Assembly: GCF_011174705.1 (NCBI RefSeq)
Contig: NZ_JAANIJ010000001.1
Coordinates: 2,046,001-2,110,000, forward strand
Origin: Tessaracoccus coleopterorum
GTDB lineage: Bacteria > Actinomycetota > Actinomycetes > Propionibacteriales > Propionibacteriaceae
Reading direction: 5' to 3'
Length of the DNA: 64,000 nt
The notes beneath the pieces are model-generated. The model was not told where the DNA came from. It saw only the letters and a list, made by a program, of their open reading frames with translations, and searched no databases. Every line of letters starts with the position of its first letter. The first letter of the stretch is position 1. The position numbers and the translations under genes were made by a program. This document shows, one piece after another, positions 20,857 to 31,860 of the stretch.

Positions 20857-22547
20857 TCAGCCGGCCGGGGTCAGCTTGGTGAGGATCTGGACGATACCGG
20901 GCTGCGTCGGGTCGCCCGAGGCGTACGGGTCCTCCTCCGAGGGCCAACCGACGTAGTTGCGGGTGTTGAACTCGCCGAGCAGTGGGTGGGCGCCGAGCGG
21001 GATGGCGGGCACGTTCTCGACGAACCCCTTCTGCATCACCGCGAGCGCCGCAGCGCGCTCCTCCTCACTCGATGCGTTGGCGTAGGTGTTCAGGGCCTCG
21101 GTCACCGCCGGGTCATCGAAACGGCCGAAGTTGTACTGCGCCCTGTCATCCACGATCCACTTCGGGTCCATGGTCGAGGTGTACATGCCGTATGCGTTGC
21201 CGGTGTCCTCGAGCCAGTGGATGATCGCCTGGAAGGTGCCCTCCTGGCGTGCGGCGTCCCAGCCGCCCCAGTCTGGCTGGTCAACCTTGACCTCGATGCC
21301 GAGGGCCTGCTTGAGCTCCTCGGAGATCAGCGCCTGCTCAGTGTTCCAGTCGCTCCAGCCCGACGGGACCGAGATGCTGAATGAGACGGCCTCGCCGTCT
21401 GGGTCGGTGAGCTTGCCGTCCTTCCAGGTGTAGCCGGCGTCGGTGAGGATCTTCTTGGCCTTGTCGACGTCGACGGAGTACTTCTGATCGGCGTACTGGG
21501 GCAGGATCTCCTTGCTCAGCAGGTCGCCGAGGCCGGTGACGCTCCACACGGCCTGCGACGCGCCCTCGCGGGCGATGTCAACGTAGGCCTGGCGGTCGAT
21601 CGTCCAGGCGAGGGCCTCGCGCAGGGCCTTGTCGTTGAACGGCTTGGTCTGCAGGTTCATGAAGAGGGTGGCCGCGCCCGCGGTGGGCGAGACCAGGAAC
21701 TTGTTGTGCTCCTTGTCTGCGGCGAGGAAGCTGGTCTGGATCTGCGGCAGGAAGGCCTGCGCCCAGTCGGCCTCACCCGAGACCAGGGCCGTGGTCAGGG
21801 CGGCGTTGTCGCCGTAGGAGACATAGTGGAGCTCCGGGACGGCGACCGGCCCGCCCCAGTAGTCGGGGTTTGCGGTCAGGGTGACGGACTCGGTGGACCA
21901 GTTGGACAGCACGTAGGGCCGGTGCCGACGGCCATGCCCTCGCCGGTCAGCGGGTCGGTGTTCGGGTCCGCAATGTTCTCCCAGATGTGCTTGGGGACCA
22001 TGGGGTGGTGCAGCACGCGGGCCTGGGCGGTGTACTTCGAGTTGGCGAACTTCAGGGTGATCCTGTCGCCATCGACGGTGGCGCCGGTGTAGTTGAGGGC
22101 CGAGGTGTCGTTCAGTTTGCCGTTCAGCAGCATGTCGAAGCTGAAGATGATGTCGTCGCCGGTGAAGTCAGTGCCGTCGCTCCACTTCACGCCCTTGCGG
22201 GGCACGACGGTGAGCTCCGTGTAATCGTCGTTCCACTCGACCGACTCGGCGAGCCAGGGGGTGGTGCCGAGGTCGCCGGTCGGGTTCACGAGGGCAAGCG
22301 TCTCGAAGAGGACCTTGCCATAGGCGTACTTCGAAGCGGATGAGTCACCGAGGTACGGGTTGTGCGACTCGGTGGTGATCGCGCCGTCGGGCTTGGCGAT
22401 GGTCAGGGCGGCGGTGCCCTGCGTGGGGCCGTTCGTCGTCGCGTCGCCGGAGGGCTCACCGGTGGCGGCAGGCTCCCCGCCGGTGCCGCACCCGGCGAAC
22501 AGTAGTGCCGCACCGGCTGTGAGTGCGATCAGTGGCTTCAGCTTCAT
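20857..22547 (-). CDS. Extracellular substrate-binding lipoprotein, SBP family 5, sugar operon; one frameshift
   Basis: About 563 residues. The signal peptide ends in lipobox LLFAGC, followed by a Gly/Thr/Ser-rich linker. Family-5 text: GVKWSDGTDFTGDDIIFSFD, HHPMVPKHIWENI, then after a frame change near 21910 WSTESVTLTANPDYWGG, LREALAWTIDRQAYVDIA and KAKKILTDAGYTWKDG. The W/Y-rich C-terminus and the absence of a peptide-type pocket motif resemble oligosaccharide-binding members. First gene of a six-gene operon with GH3 at the end, suggesting a beta-glucoside ligand (inference). Confidence 0.88.
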
Positions 22548-22612
22548 TGCTGCTCCTCATCAGTTGCCCCGTGGGTGGGGATCCAGGGTCGGCATTCTGC
22601 CGTAGACTGATT

Positions 22613-22632
22613 CTTACTCACGGGTAAGTAAG
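22613..22632. promoter_or_regulatory. Palindromic operator between the sugar operon and the TetR gene
   Basis: CTTACT-N8-AGTAAG is a perfect inverted repeat (22613-22618 and 22627-22632) in the 169-base divergent gap. A second short palindrome, TGGTTACCA, lies at about 22641-22649. A TetR-type dimer commonly binds such 16-20 bp sites, so this is the likely site for the adjacent regulator controlling both directions. Confidence 0.55.
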
Positions 22633-22716
22633 TTCGCAACTTGGTTACCAGCTTGTTAGCAAATCGTGACCTGGGGCTATGCTGAGGGACAGCTGAGGCC
22701 TGGCGAGAGGGGGGCG

Positions 22717-23352
22717 ATGACCGAGAGCACCACGCGCAGGCGGACCGGTGTACGACCCGCGACGCTCGAGCGGCGGCAGGCGATCCTGGCGGCCGCGACC
22801 GACGTCTTCGGCAGCAAGGGCTACGCCAACGGCACCCTCCACGACATAGCTGACCAGGTCGGCATGACCCACGCCGGGATCCTCCACCACTTCGGCTCGA
22901 AGGACCAACTCCTCCTCGAGGTCCTCACCTATCGCGACCAGACCGACGTCCAGCATCTCACCGAGCGGCACATCCCCGGGGTCTCGACCTGTTCCGGCAC
23001 CTCGTGCGGACCGCCTTCAGCAACGCGAAGCGGGCGGGCATCGTCCAGGCCTTTGCCGTGCTTTCCGGAGAGTCGGTGACCGATGAGCATCCCGCCCGGG
23101 ACTACTTCACCGCCCGCTACCAGACCCTCCGTCGCGAGATCGTCGAGGCCTTCGAGCAGGTGTGCCGCGAGCAGGGATTACCGAACCCGGCCCCATCCGG
23201 CACGGCTCGGCGAGCATCATCGCCGTCATGGACGGCCTGCAGATCCAGTGGCTGCTCGACCCGACAGAGGTCGAGCTGGGGAGGCGACGCAGTTCGCCAT
23301 CGAGGCCATCGTCTCCGCCGTTCTCCACACCCATGGGAGCGACCTGGCCTGA
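22717..23352 (+). CDS. TetR/AcrR family transcriptional regulator; two frameshifts
   Basis: About 211 residues. ATG 22717 has GAGAGGGGGG just upstream. The N-terminal helix-turn-helix (RRQAILAAATDVFGSKGYANGTLHDIADQVGMTHAGILHHFGSK) is classic TetR. The ligand domain continues across frame changes near 22985 and 23190 with FAVLSGESVTDEHPARDYF, then MDGLQIQWLLDPTEVEL and the end IVSAVLHTHGSDLA. Divergent from the sugar transporter operon, which it probably represses. Confidence 0.85.
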
Positions 23353-23358
23353 GGCCGG

Positions 23359-25653
23359 TCAGAAGAACCAGGCGCCGCGCGTGTAGGCCACCAGGCCGAC
23401 CGTCGCCAGCACCGTCATGGCCGTCACCGTCATCGCGTGCGCCCGTTCGCGGCGGCCGACCAGGGCGGCCAGCAGGAAGGCGAACGGGAAGAATGCCAGC
23501 GCGAGGCGGGGCGTGCTGTAGTACCAGGCGTTGCTGAGCCCGATCAGCAGCGTCGCCCCGATGTAGATCGCGTAGCCGACGTACCCGCGCCACATCACCC
23601 AGATCAGCAGGCCCAGCGAGAGTGCGGCGAACACGATCTCGAGCCGCCAGCTGAAGATGACGTTTGCGCTGTAGTCGCCCTCCCACGTGCGCCAGGTCGC
23701 CAGGAGGCTGTCGGTGAAGCCGACGAAGTCGCGTCCCCAGCCGGTGCGCTGCACCTCCATGAACGCCCAGAAGGAGCCGCGCTCGCGGAGCAGGAACAAC
23801 CCGTAGGCCCAGAAGGGCAGTGAGGCCGCCACCATCGCCGCGACGGCCGAGATCATGCCCCGCACGCTCGGCCACGCCCGGCGGGCAAGCTCGATTGCGA
23901 CGCCCAGCAGCACGAACAGGCCGACGGTGCGGCTCCCGACCGCGATCGCCGTGAACAGTGCCGCCTCCCACGGCCGGCCGCGTTGCGCGTAGTAGAACGC
24001 GGGAATGGCGCCGGCGAGGAAGAGTGCCTCCGTGTAGCCCGCGGTGAGGAAGACGCCGGTGGGGAACAGCAGCAGGTAGATGATTGCGCGGTCGCCGTCG
24101 AGGCCGTGCAGCTGCGCCAACCGGTAGAGGTAGGCGCAGGCCACGAAGGTCGCCACCGCTGAGATGAGCAGCCCCGCGTGCACCGGCGCGATCCCGATCG
24201 CCATGAGGGCGCGCAGCGCGAGCGGGAACAGCGGGAAGAAGGCCGGCGCGTTGCCCGCGACGACATCGGGGCCGTAGCCGTTCTCTGCAATCTCGATGTA
24301 GTGGTGCGCGTCCCACTGCAGCCAGATGTTCCAGTCGAGGTGGGGCTTCACGGTGTCGGTCACTATCAACCACTGGATGGCGGATGCGCCGACGAGGAAG
24401 GCCGCGCGCGTCACCACCACCGCGATCGCCGCGGCGGCGAGTGGTTTGCGCCACCGCGCCGGGAGCGACCCGTCCTCCGCAGGGGAGCGGGCACACGGGA
24501 GCGGCCCGAGGTCGGGAGGCCCGACAACTCGCCGGCCAACGGGTCGTGCAGGGCCGCCGTCGGCACCGTGTCGCGGGCGGGACGGAGCAGGTCGAACAGG
24601 ACCGCGACGGTGAGCCATGACTCGACGGCCACCCGCGCCACCAGCGCGAACCAGTAGACCCAGGGCACCCCTGTGCCCGCCGTGACGGCGTCGGCCCAGG
24701 CCAGGTGCGCGAGGGCGTAGCCGACCTGGGTCGCGGTGACGGCGATGAGTGCCGGGCGGGTGGGCCGCGCCACCACGACCGCGAACAGCACCCACAGGCC
24801 GCTCTGCGGCGGGAAGGCTGGGCCGAGGACGACGGTGGAGAGCACCACGATCCCGATGAGCGACCCGACCCTCGGCCGCCGGCCCGTCACGCGCAGCAGG
24901 CCGAACACGCAGCCGAGCGCGATGCAGGCGATGGCGAACCCGATCGATCCCGCGTACGGCTGCTCGAAACCGAGGCGCCCGGCGAGCATCCAGAGCGACC
25001 CGGGCCGGGGCCGCGCCGGCCTCGCCCCGGTAGAAGTCCCAGACCCGGCCGAGATCGGAGGCCATCAGGGGCAGGTGGACGGCGAGGAACATCAGTATCC
25101 AGGCGCCCGCGAACCGGGCGGCCAGCTGGGCGCCTCCGCGCAGCCCGAGCGCGACGACGACAGCGACGCCCACTCCGATCGGCATCGTGCCGGCGCAGGC
25201 GGCCAGCCCCATCACGAGGGCCGCCGGGACGGTGCGGCCGGTGGCCAGGAGCGCCAGGCCGGTGGCGGTCAACGCGAGCGGGAGCAGGGTCCAGTCGGCC
25301 AGCCCCACCAGCAGCACGATCGGGGAGGAGGCAAGCCACAGCGCATCGCGCGACCATGCCCCGGCTCGCGCCGTCCGAAGACCCCCAGCGCGATCACCGC
25401 CGCGAGAAAGCAGACGAACAAGACGATGACGCCCACCCCGTAGGCGACGGGCGCCGACCCCAGGCCGGCCAGCGCGCCCAGGATCAGGCTCAGCAGCGGA
25501 GGCTGGGCCAGCGCGTCGCCCTCGATGGCGGTGAGGCCGGGGAACGCTCGCCAGTTCCGCAGCGAGAGGAGGAAGGTGGCGACGAAGACGACGGTCGCCG
25601 CCAGGATGGCGCTCCCTGCGGAGAGGCTCTGAGGGGACCGACGGCGTGCGCAC
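23359..25653 (-). CDS. Large membrane protein: GT87-like N-terminal half joined to PIG-V-like mannosyltransferase half; frameshifts
   Basis: About 764 residues, largely membrane helices. The N-terminal half (25630-24520), read over several frames, has helices such as ILAATVVFVATFLLSLRNW and a loop DLGRVWDFYRGEAG that recall GT87 or DUF2029 polyprenol-dependent transferases. The C-terminal half (24480-23359) has LDWNIWLQWDAHHYIEIAENG, then APAFFPLFPLALR and LFPTGVFLTAGYTEALFL, the PIG-V family pattern with the WD-x-x-H/W motif in the first outer loop. I see no stop between the halves in the frame that links them, so this is either one fused protein or two genes joined by an indel. Function: lipid-linked mannose transfer to a wall or lipoglycan acceptor (inference). 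It is convergent with tetR, 6 bp apart. Confidence 0.7.
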   Translation of the reverse strand: MRTPSVPSEPLRRERHPGGDRRLRRHLPPLAAELASVPRPHRHRGRRAGPASAAEPDPGRAGRPGVGARRLRGGRHRLVRLLSRGGDRAGGLRTARAGAWSRDALWLASSPIVLLVGLADWTLLPLALTATGLALLATGRTVPAALVMGLAACAGTMPIGVGVAVVVALGLRGGAQLAARFAGAWILMFLAVHLPLMASDLGRVWDFYRGEAGAAPARVALDARRAPRFRAAVRGIDRVRHRLHRARLRVRPAARDGPAAEGRVAHRDRGALHRRPRPSLPAAERPVGAVRGRGGAAHPPGTHRRHRDPGRLRPRAPGLGRRRHGGHRGALGLLVRAGGAGGRRVMAHRRGPVRPAPSRPRHGADGGPARPVGRRVVGPPDLGPLPCARSPAEDGSLPARWRKPLAAAAIAVVVTRAAFLVGASAIQWLIVTDTVKPHLDWNIWLQWDAHHYIEIAENGYGPDVVAGNAPAFFPLFPLALRALMAIGIAPVHAGLLISAVATFVACAYLYRLAQLHGLDGDRAIIYLLLFPTGVFLTAGYTEALFLAGAIPAFYYAQRGRPWEAALFTAIAVGSRTVGLFVLLGVAIELARRAWPSVRGMISAVAAMVAASLPFWAYGLFLLRERGSFWAFMEVQRTGWGRDFVGFTDSLLATWRTWEGDYSANVIFSWRLEIVFAALSLGLLIWVMWRGYVGYAIYIGATLLIGLSNAWYYSTPRLALAFFPFAFLLAALVGRRERAHAMTVTAMTVLATVGLVAYTRGAWFF

Positions 25654-25723
25654 GGTCTTACGCTACTGCCTGGCAGAGCGGAGGGCCCGGCATCGGCCGG
25701 GGCCCGTTGTGCGCGTTGCCGCG

Positions 25724-26642
25724 TCAGCCGTTGAGGACGCGGACCGCCGCCCTCAGCGGCATCGAGTTCACCGTGGTGACCCGCACGCCGGTGCGGGATT
25801 CGCCGCGTCGACGATCTTGCCGTCGCCGATGTAGATGCCCACGTGGCTGATCGGTGAGTAGTAGAAGACGAGGTCGCCTGGCTTCAGGTTGGATGTCGAG
25901 ACCCGGGTGCCCGCGGACACCTGGCTGCCGGAGCTGCGCGGCAGTGAGATGCCGACCTGCTTGTAGGCATAGGTGGTGAGGCCGGAGCAGTCGAAGGAGT
26001 TGGGGCCCGCCTGGGCGTAGACGTAGCGGCTCCCGACCTTGGAAAGGGCCGCCGCGACGACCTTGGTGGCCTTCGACGAGGTCTCGACCGGGACGCCTGG
26101 CAGCGGCGGGGCCGCGGCGGGAATCGTGGTCACGGCCGGCACCGATGAGGTGGCGAACTGCACCATGTTGTTGAACACCCACTTGGTGGACTGCGTGTAG
26201 CGACCGTTGGCCGACGAGACGACGGTGGTCAGGATGTACGAGCGGCAACCGTTCGAGCCGGTGGCGGCGCTGTCGCAGTCGGTCTTCCACCTGCGGCCAT
26301 CCGCGGCGGTCCACGCGCCCTTGTGTCCGAGTGGGTTCTTCGCCCAGGCGGAGCGCGTCGACGGCAGGTAGGTGAGGTTGTTGAACACCCAGCCCTTGGT
26401 GGTGAGGTAGGAGCCACCCACCTTGGTGATCTTGGTGCCCCAGATGTCGGTGGTGCAGCGCACGATGTCGGCGGTGTACTTCTCGCAGTCCGTGGTCCAG
26501 TACCGGCCGTTGACCAGGTGGTCGCCAGGCTGGCTGTAGACCGTCGGTGCGTCGGTCTGAGCCTTGGCCTCGCCCAGGGGACGATGGCCATTACCACCCC
26601 GAGGAGGGCGGAGACCAGCACGTACATGGTGCGCTTGAGCAT
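25724..26642 (-). CDS. Secreted NlpC/P60 peptidoglycan endopeptidase with two WVFNN modules; frameshifts
   Basis: About 306 residues. MLKRTMYVLVSALLGVVMAIV is a signal peptide. Two 49-residue modules follow (about residues 42-92 and 113-163), each starting GR-x-W-[TK]-TDC and ending WVFNN. After a Pro-rich linker the NlpC/P60 domain has catalytic Cys in NSFDCSGLTTYAYKQVG, His in ISHVGIYIGDGKIVDA and the usual LKPGDLVFYY. Frames change near 26590 and 25800; the end reads VRVTTVNSMPLRAAVRVLNG. It cleaves gamma-D-Glu-diamino acid bonds in stem peptides. The modules are likely for wall attachment; one is also in the epimerase at the window end. Confidence 0.87.
26155..26301 (-). repeat. WVFNN module, copy B (in NlpC/P60 protein)
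   Basis: 49 codons from DGRRWKTDC to WVFNNMVQF, with GSNGCRSYI in the middle. Two cysteines could form a disulfide. It is closest to the copy at 63871-64000, which has GSNGCRSF and WVFNNVVQF. Confidence 0.75.
26367..26512 (-). repeat. WVFNN module, copy A (in NlpC/P60 protein)
   Basis: About 49 codons from NGRYWTTDC to WVFNNLTYL, with a second cysteine in IVRCTTDIWG. It is the N-terminal of two modules in this protein and the more diverged of the three in the window. Confidence 0.7.
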
Positions 26643-26780
26643 ATCGGTTGCCTTTTCAGTGGAGACTCGGGCTCAAGCAACCTAACAGCCAAGACTGAGA
26701 AATCCAAAGCATTGTCTCAGGAGAATCCCGCGACACGCCGATGGGAAGGCCTGTGACAAGGCATTATGTGTGAAATGTGG

Positions 26781-26823
26781 CCGACCGTCTGAGGAGTTCC
26801 TCAGGAACGCCTCAGACGGTCGG
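26781..26823 (-). terminator. Terminator hairpin after the DEAD-box helicase gene
   Basis: CCGACCGTCTGAGG (26781-26794) pairs perfectly with CCTCAGACGGTCGG (26810-26823), 14 bp; the loop itself holds GTTCC-TCA-GGAAC. It lies 19 bases past the helicase stop at 26842 and also closes off the divergent-side gap before the NlpC/P60 start. Confidence 0.8.
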
Positions 26824-26841
26824 GTTCAGCGTGGGTCAGGA

Positions 26842-28345
26842 TCAGCGTCCGTGACGGCGCTGGGAGCTGAAGCCCGCCGCCCCGCGGTTGCTGCCGGCCG
26901 CCGCCACGTTGCCGCCGCGACGCCCGCCGGAGGAGCGACCTCCGGAGGACCGTGTGCCCGGGCCTGGCCAGCGCGGTCGCCGGAGGGGCCGCCCTCGGGG
27001 CGGGTCCCAGGACGCGACGTCGCATCGGAGCGACGGCGTCGACCGCCACCGTCGCCACCGTTGCCGCCGGCGCCCCGGCCGCGACCGCGGCCGTTCCCGC
27101 CGCCGTTTCCGCGGTTGCCCCGCCGTCGCCCTGCTGCTGGGGCTTGTTCGGGTAGGCCACCGACTGGGCCTCCTCAGGCGAGAGGTAGACCCGCTCGCCG
27201 GGGCCAGTTCGGTCAGCAGGGTGGAACCGGTCGTCGCCGTGGCGATGGCCGGGGTGATCTTGGCGGCGCGCATCAGCGAACGCACCTCGCCGGTCTGATC
27301 GGGGTCACCAGCGTCAGCACGGTGCCAGCCTTGCCCGCACGGGCCGTGCGGCCGGAGCGGTGGAGGTAGGCCTTGTGCTCGGCCGGCGGGTCGGCGTGCA
27401 CGACGAGCTCCACGTCGTCGACGTGGATGCCGCGCGCGGCGATGTCGGTGGCCACCAGCGTCTGGACGGTGCCGGAGTGGAACGCCTCGAGGTTGCGGGT
27501 GCGCGCGTTCTGCGCGAGGTTGCCGTGCAGGTCGACCGCGGGCACACCAGCCTGGACGAGCTGCTTGGCGAGCTTCTTGGCGCCGTGCTTGGTGCGGGTG
27601 AAGACGATGGTCTTGCCCGGAGCGGCGGCGAGATCGGCGAGGATCCCGACGCGCTCTGACTTGTCGACCCTGAGCACGTGGTGGTCCATCTTGGCCACCG
27701 GCGACTCGGCCGAGTCGGCCTCGTGCGTGACCGGCTGGTGCAGGTACGCCTTCACCAGCACGCCGACACCCTGGTCGAGCGTGGCGGAGAACAGCATGCG
27801 CTGGCCCTTGGTCGGGGTCTGGTCGAGGATGCGGCGCACCATCGGCAGGAAGCCCATGTCGGCCATGTGGTCGGCTTCGTCGATGATGGTGATCGCGACG
27901 GCGCTCAGATCGATGGCGCCCTGGCCGACCAGGTCGAGCAGGCGGCCGGGGCAGGCGACGAGCACGTCGATGCCCTTGGCCATGGCGCGCACCTGCGGAT
28001 TCTGGTTCACGCCGCCGAAAACGGTGACGTGGCTGAGGCCTGCGGCATCGGCGAGCGGGGTGAGCGCCTCCTCGATCTGCGACGCGAGTTCACGCGTCGG
28101 GGCGAGAATCAGGGCGCGGGCCTTGCGGGCCCCGGCGCGGCCACCGCCTGAGAGGCGGGCGACCAGCGGAAGCAGGAAGGCATACGTCTTTCCCGAGCCG
28201 GTGCGGCCGCGGCCGAGCACGTCACGCCCGGCGAGCGAGTCGGGCAGCGTGGCAGCCTGGATCGGGGTGGGGAGGTGATGCCACGCGCACTGAGCACGGC
28301 ATCGAGGTTTGCGGGCACGCCGAGGCGCGCGAAGTCGGAAGACAA
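26842..28345 (-). CDS. DEAD-box RNA helicase with Gly/Arg-rich tail; frameshifts
   Basis: About 501 residues. TTG 28345 is proposed as start: AAGGA is 8 bases upstream and MSSDFARLGVPANLDAVLSARGI is the usual Q-motif lead-in. Motif I is GRGRTGSGKT, Ia APTRELASQI, II IIDEADHMADMG, III FSATL, V LVATDIAARGIHV and VI YLHRSGRTARAG. After motif VI the frame shifts; the tail is readable as LVTPDQTGEVRSLM, then basic and glycine-rich text ending SSGGRRGGNVAAAG and QRRHGR. The family (RhlE/CshA type) unwinds RNA in ribosome assembly or cold adaptation. Breaks lie near 28270, 27300 and within the tail. Confidence 0.88.
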
Positions 28346-28534
28346 AAAGGGATCCTTAGAGATCGGTGTCTCGCACGGCGCGCCTGACGGCAGCGACCGG
28401 GATGGTCGTGCGGCGCGGGCAAAGGGCGGCCGGCGTGATGCCAGGCCTCTTATCACCGGCGGTCCGCTGCAAGACTGGGCGAACCGCAGGCCTCATTCTA
28501 CGCGGGAGGTGCAAGCTTCAACGAATCGTGCCCA

Positions 28535-29750
28535 TCAGCGGAGGATCCGGTGCCCCGCCAGATCGAACAGGCGGGCAGGACTTCGCCCGAACGCAGCCCG
28601 CTGTGCTCGTACTGGCTGGTCACCCACGGCGTGACGCCAGGGAGGAGCGACACGGTCTCCATCGAGTACTCCACCGGCACGTAGATGTCGTTGTAGTAGA
28701 CGGCCGCGGCGCCCCGCGCATCGGAGGCCCGCAACGCCTCGACGTCGTACAGGCGCGGCCACTCGTGCGCGGCGATCGCCTCCGCAACCTCGCGCCATGG
28801 CCGCAGAGCGGGCACGGTCTCGGCCCACTCGGCGTGCACGTGCTCGGCGGTCAGCAGCGTCGGGTCGGAGCGGAAGTCATCGGGCTCGACCCGCTCGGCG
28901 GCCCAGGCGGTGGTGCCGCCGTCGGCGTAACACGACTCGTGGACCACGTAGTAGAGAGGGTTCCTGCCACCGAAGGGCAGCGCGTCGGTGAGGTCGTGGC
29001 GGAACGCGTTGCCGCGCGGATCCTTCTCCAGCAGCGCCCACAGCGACTGCCATCCGTCGTCCGAACCCAGCAGCGAACCGAGCGACCTGAGGCGTGACAC
29101 CGACACCACCTCGCCGGTCGGCAACTCGATCCGGCCCGCCGCCGCGAGGTCGACGAGGCGGGCGAAGGCCTCGCGGTGCTCCGGGAACCGGCGGTAGTAC
29201 CGCTGGCACGCCGCGCGCGACTTGTCGTAGGTGAGCGCGTACGCCTCCTCGGGCGTGTGCCCGACGGCGCTCAGGCCGCCGGTGAAGAACACGTGCTCGA
29301 GGGAGGCCGCGTCGGTGCTGAGGTAACTCAGCGTGGTGAAGCCGCCGAACGACTGCCCCAGCGTGCTCCACTTCTCCGCGCCGAGGTGCTCGCGCACTGC
29401 CTCGGCGTCGCGGACGATCGAGTCGGCCCGCAGGTGTGTGAGGCGCTCGGCGAGCACCTGCGCACCCAGCGCGAGGTCGTCGTCGGTGACCGGGGTCGAT
29501 CGGCCGGTGCCGCGCTGGTCGAGCATCACGACGCGGTACTTCTCCAGCGCCGCATCGAGCCACGACGGCGACGAACGAAACGGAGCGGGGCCTCGTGCCC
29601 GGGGCCGCCCTGCAGGAAGGTTAGGAAGGGCAGATCCGCGCCGCCGGGTCGGGTGACCACGGCGGCGTGGACGTCGATCGTCCTGCCGTCGGGGTCGGCC
29701 CAGTTGAGGGGAACGGTCAGGGTGTGGTGGTCGACTGTCAGGTCCTGCAT
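28535..29750 (-). CDS. Proline iminopeptidase-like alpha/beta hydrolase (S33); frameshifts
   Basis: About 405 residues. The start MQDLTVDHHTLTVPLNWADPDG and LTFLQGGPGHEAP (oxyanion HGGPG-type motif, here QGGPG) are in one frame; from 29529 the main frame has MLDQRGTGRST, nucleophile loop TLGQSFGGFTTL and a cap region. The C-terminus switches frame near 28565 to read LFDLAGHRILR with stop at 28535; the alternative end at 28498 gives unrelated residues. The D-Q-R-G-x-G-x-S motif is a hallmark of S33 aminopeptidases that remove N-terminal proline. It is divergent from the S9 peptidase gene, with an 87-base shared gap. Confidence 0.83.
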
Positions 29751-29837
29751 GCGTCGCGTGGTCACGCCCCAGAGACTACCTGCGGACACTCCGCCGCCCC
29801 GTTGGTGCCCCGCTACGGGCGGTGGCATGGTGGGACC

Positions 29838-31854
29838 ATGACTTCCACCTCTCCCTGGCACGATCTCGACACCTTCGTCACCACGCCGAGGCTCGCGGGC
29901 CTCACACTCAGCCACGACGGAACGACCCTGATCGCCGCGGTGCAGGGCCCCGACGCGGAGAAGACGGCGTACACGACCTCGCTGTGGAGCGTCGACATCA
30001 CCGGTGAGCGCCGCGCCGTCCGCCGCACCCGCTCGGTGAAGGCGAGGCCGCCGCCGCGTTCCTGCGAGACGGGTCGCTGGTGTTCACGTCGAAGCGCGAC
30101 ATTCCCGCCGACGGCGCCGACAAGCCCAAGGACTCCACCTCGGCGCTGTGGTGCCTGCCCGCCGACGGCGGCGAGGCCTACGTGCTGGCCCGCCGTGACG
30201 GCGGTTTCGGGTCGATCCTCACCAACGCCGTCGACGACACCGTCGTGATGGGCGCCCTCATGTTCGACGGCGCCGCCGACGATGAGGCTGACGCGGAGAA
30301 GCGTGCGAACCGCACCGACCTCAAGGTGAGCGCCATCCTCCACGAGGGCTACCCGGTGCGGTACTGGGACCACGACCTCGGCCCCGAGCACATCCGTCTC
30401 CGGGCCGCCACGATCGAGGGCGACGGTGACCTGGCACTCGGCCGGGTGCGGGAACTCACCGGCGATGTCGGATCCGCTGTGGGCTGCCTCGCGCTGTCCC
30501 GCGATGGCCGGGTGCTGCTGGCCGAGTGGAAGCGTCGGCTGTCCCGCGGCGTCACCATGGGCGAGGTCGTGCGCATCGACCTCAGTTCCGGCGAGCGCAC
30601 CGCGGTCGCCGCGGCCGAGGACGCGGAGTTCGGCGCGCCGGTGGTCAGCGATGACGGCGGACTCGCCGTCGTGGTGCGCGACTCCATCTCGTCGGCCACC
30701 GTCGCGCTGGACTCCACCCTGTGGTTGATCGACCTCGCCACCGGGCAGCGCCGGCGCCTCGCAGAGGGCTGGGACCGCTGGGCCACCCGTCGCGTTCTCA
30801 CCCGATGCCGCCACCGTGTACGTCGTGGCCGACGAGGACGGCGCCGCCCCCATCTTCGCGATCGATGTCGCCACCGGTGCGGTGCGTCGGCTCACGGACA
30901 CCGGTGCGCACAGCAGCGTCGTGCTCTCGCCCGACGGCGGCACGCTCTACTCGCTGCGCAGCGCCTACGACAACCCCGGCGACATCGTCGCGATCGACAC
31001 CGTGACCGGTGCGCTGCGCGTGCTGCCCTCGCCCGTCGCCTATCCGGCGCTGCCCGGTCGGATCGAGCGCGTCGAGACCACCGCCGCCGACGGCACCCGC
31101 GTACCCGGCTGGCTGATCCTGCCCGAGGGCACCTCGGCCGACGAGCCCGCCCCGCTCACGCTGTGGGTGCACGGCGGCCCGCTCGGCTCGTGGAACTCGT
31201 GGTCGTGGCGCTGGTGCCCCTGGCTGCTCGTCTCGCGCGGCCAGGCCGTCCTGCTGCCCGACCCCTCCCTGTCGACCGGCTACGGCCTCGACTACATCCA
31301 GCGCGGCTGGAGCAACTGGGGCGCGGAGCCCTACACCGACATCATGTCGCTCACCGACGCCGTCGAGGCCCGCCCGATGTCCGCGGCGACGCGTCGGTGA
31401 TGATGGGCGGCTCGTTCGGCGGCTACATGGCCAACTGGATCGCCACCCACACCGACCGCTTCCAGGGCATCGTCTCGCACGCATCGCTGTGGAACCTCAC
31501 GAGCTTCGGCCCGTCCACCGACGCCGCCTGGTACTGGAAGCGCGAGTTCAGCCAGGAGATGCTCGAGGCCAACTCGCCGCACGCCTTCGCCGACCGGATC
31601 GTCACCCCGATGCTCGTGATCCACGGCGACAAGGATTACCGCGTGCCGATCAGCGAGGGCCTGTCGCTGTGGTGGGCGCTCAACGAGCACTACGACGGCG
31701 ACCCGGCCGAATTCCCCACCGGTTCCTGTACTTCCCTGACGAGAACCACTGGATCCTGACGCCCCAGCATGCCAAGGTCTGGTACGACACCGTGCTCGGG
31801 TTCGCCGAGGCCGTGCGTGACGGCCGGACGCTGGTGCGCCCGGCCATCCTGTAG
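29838..31854 (+). CDS. S9-family prolyl oligopeptidase-type serine peptidase; frameshifts
   Basis: About 672 residues, typical of S9C acylaminoacyl peptidases; no signal peptide. N-terminal beta-propeller text includes LAGLTLSHDGTTLIAAVQGP, STLWLIDLATGQRRRLAEGWD and VVLSPDGGTLYSLRSAYD. The catalytic domain has WVHGGPLGSWNSW, Ser in MMGGSFGGYMANW, Asp in VIHGDKDYRVP and His in DENHWIL. Frames change near 30050, 30800, 31370 and 31715. It probably degrades imported or intracellular oligopeptides. Its end is 6 bp from the convergent GH92 gene. Confidence 0.88.
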
Positions 31855-31860
31855 CCGCGC

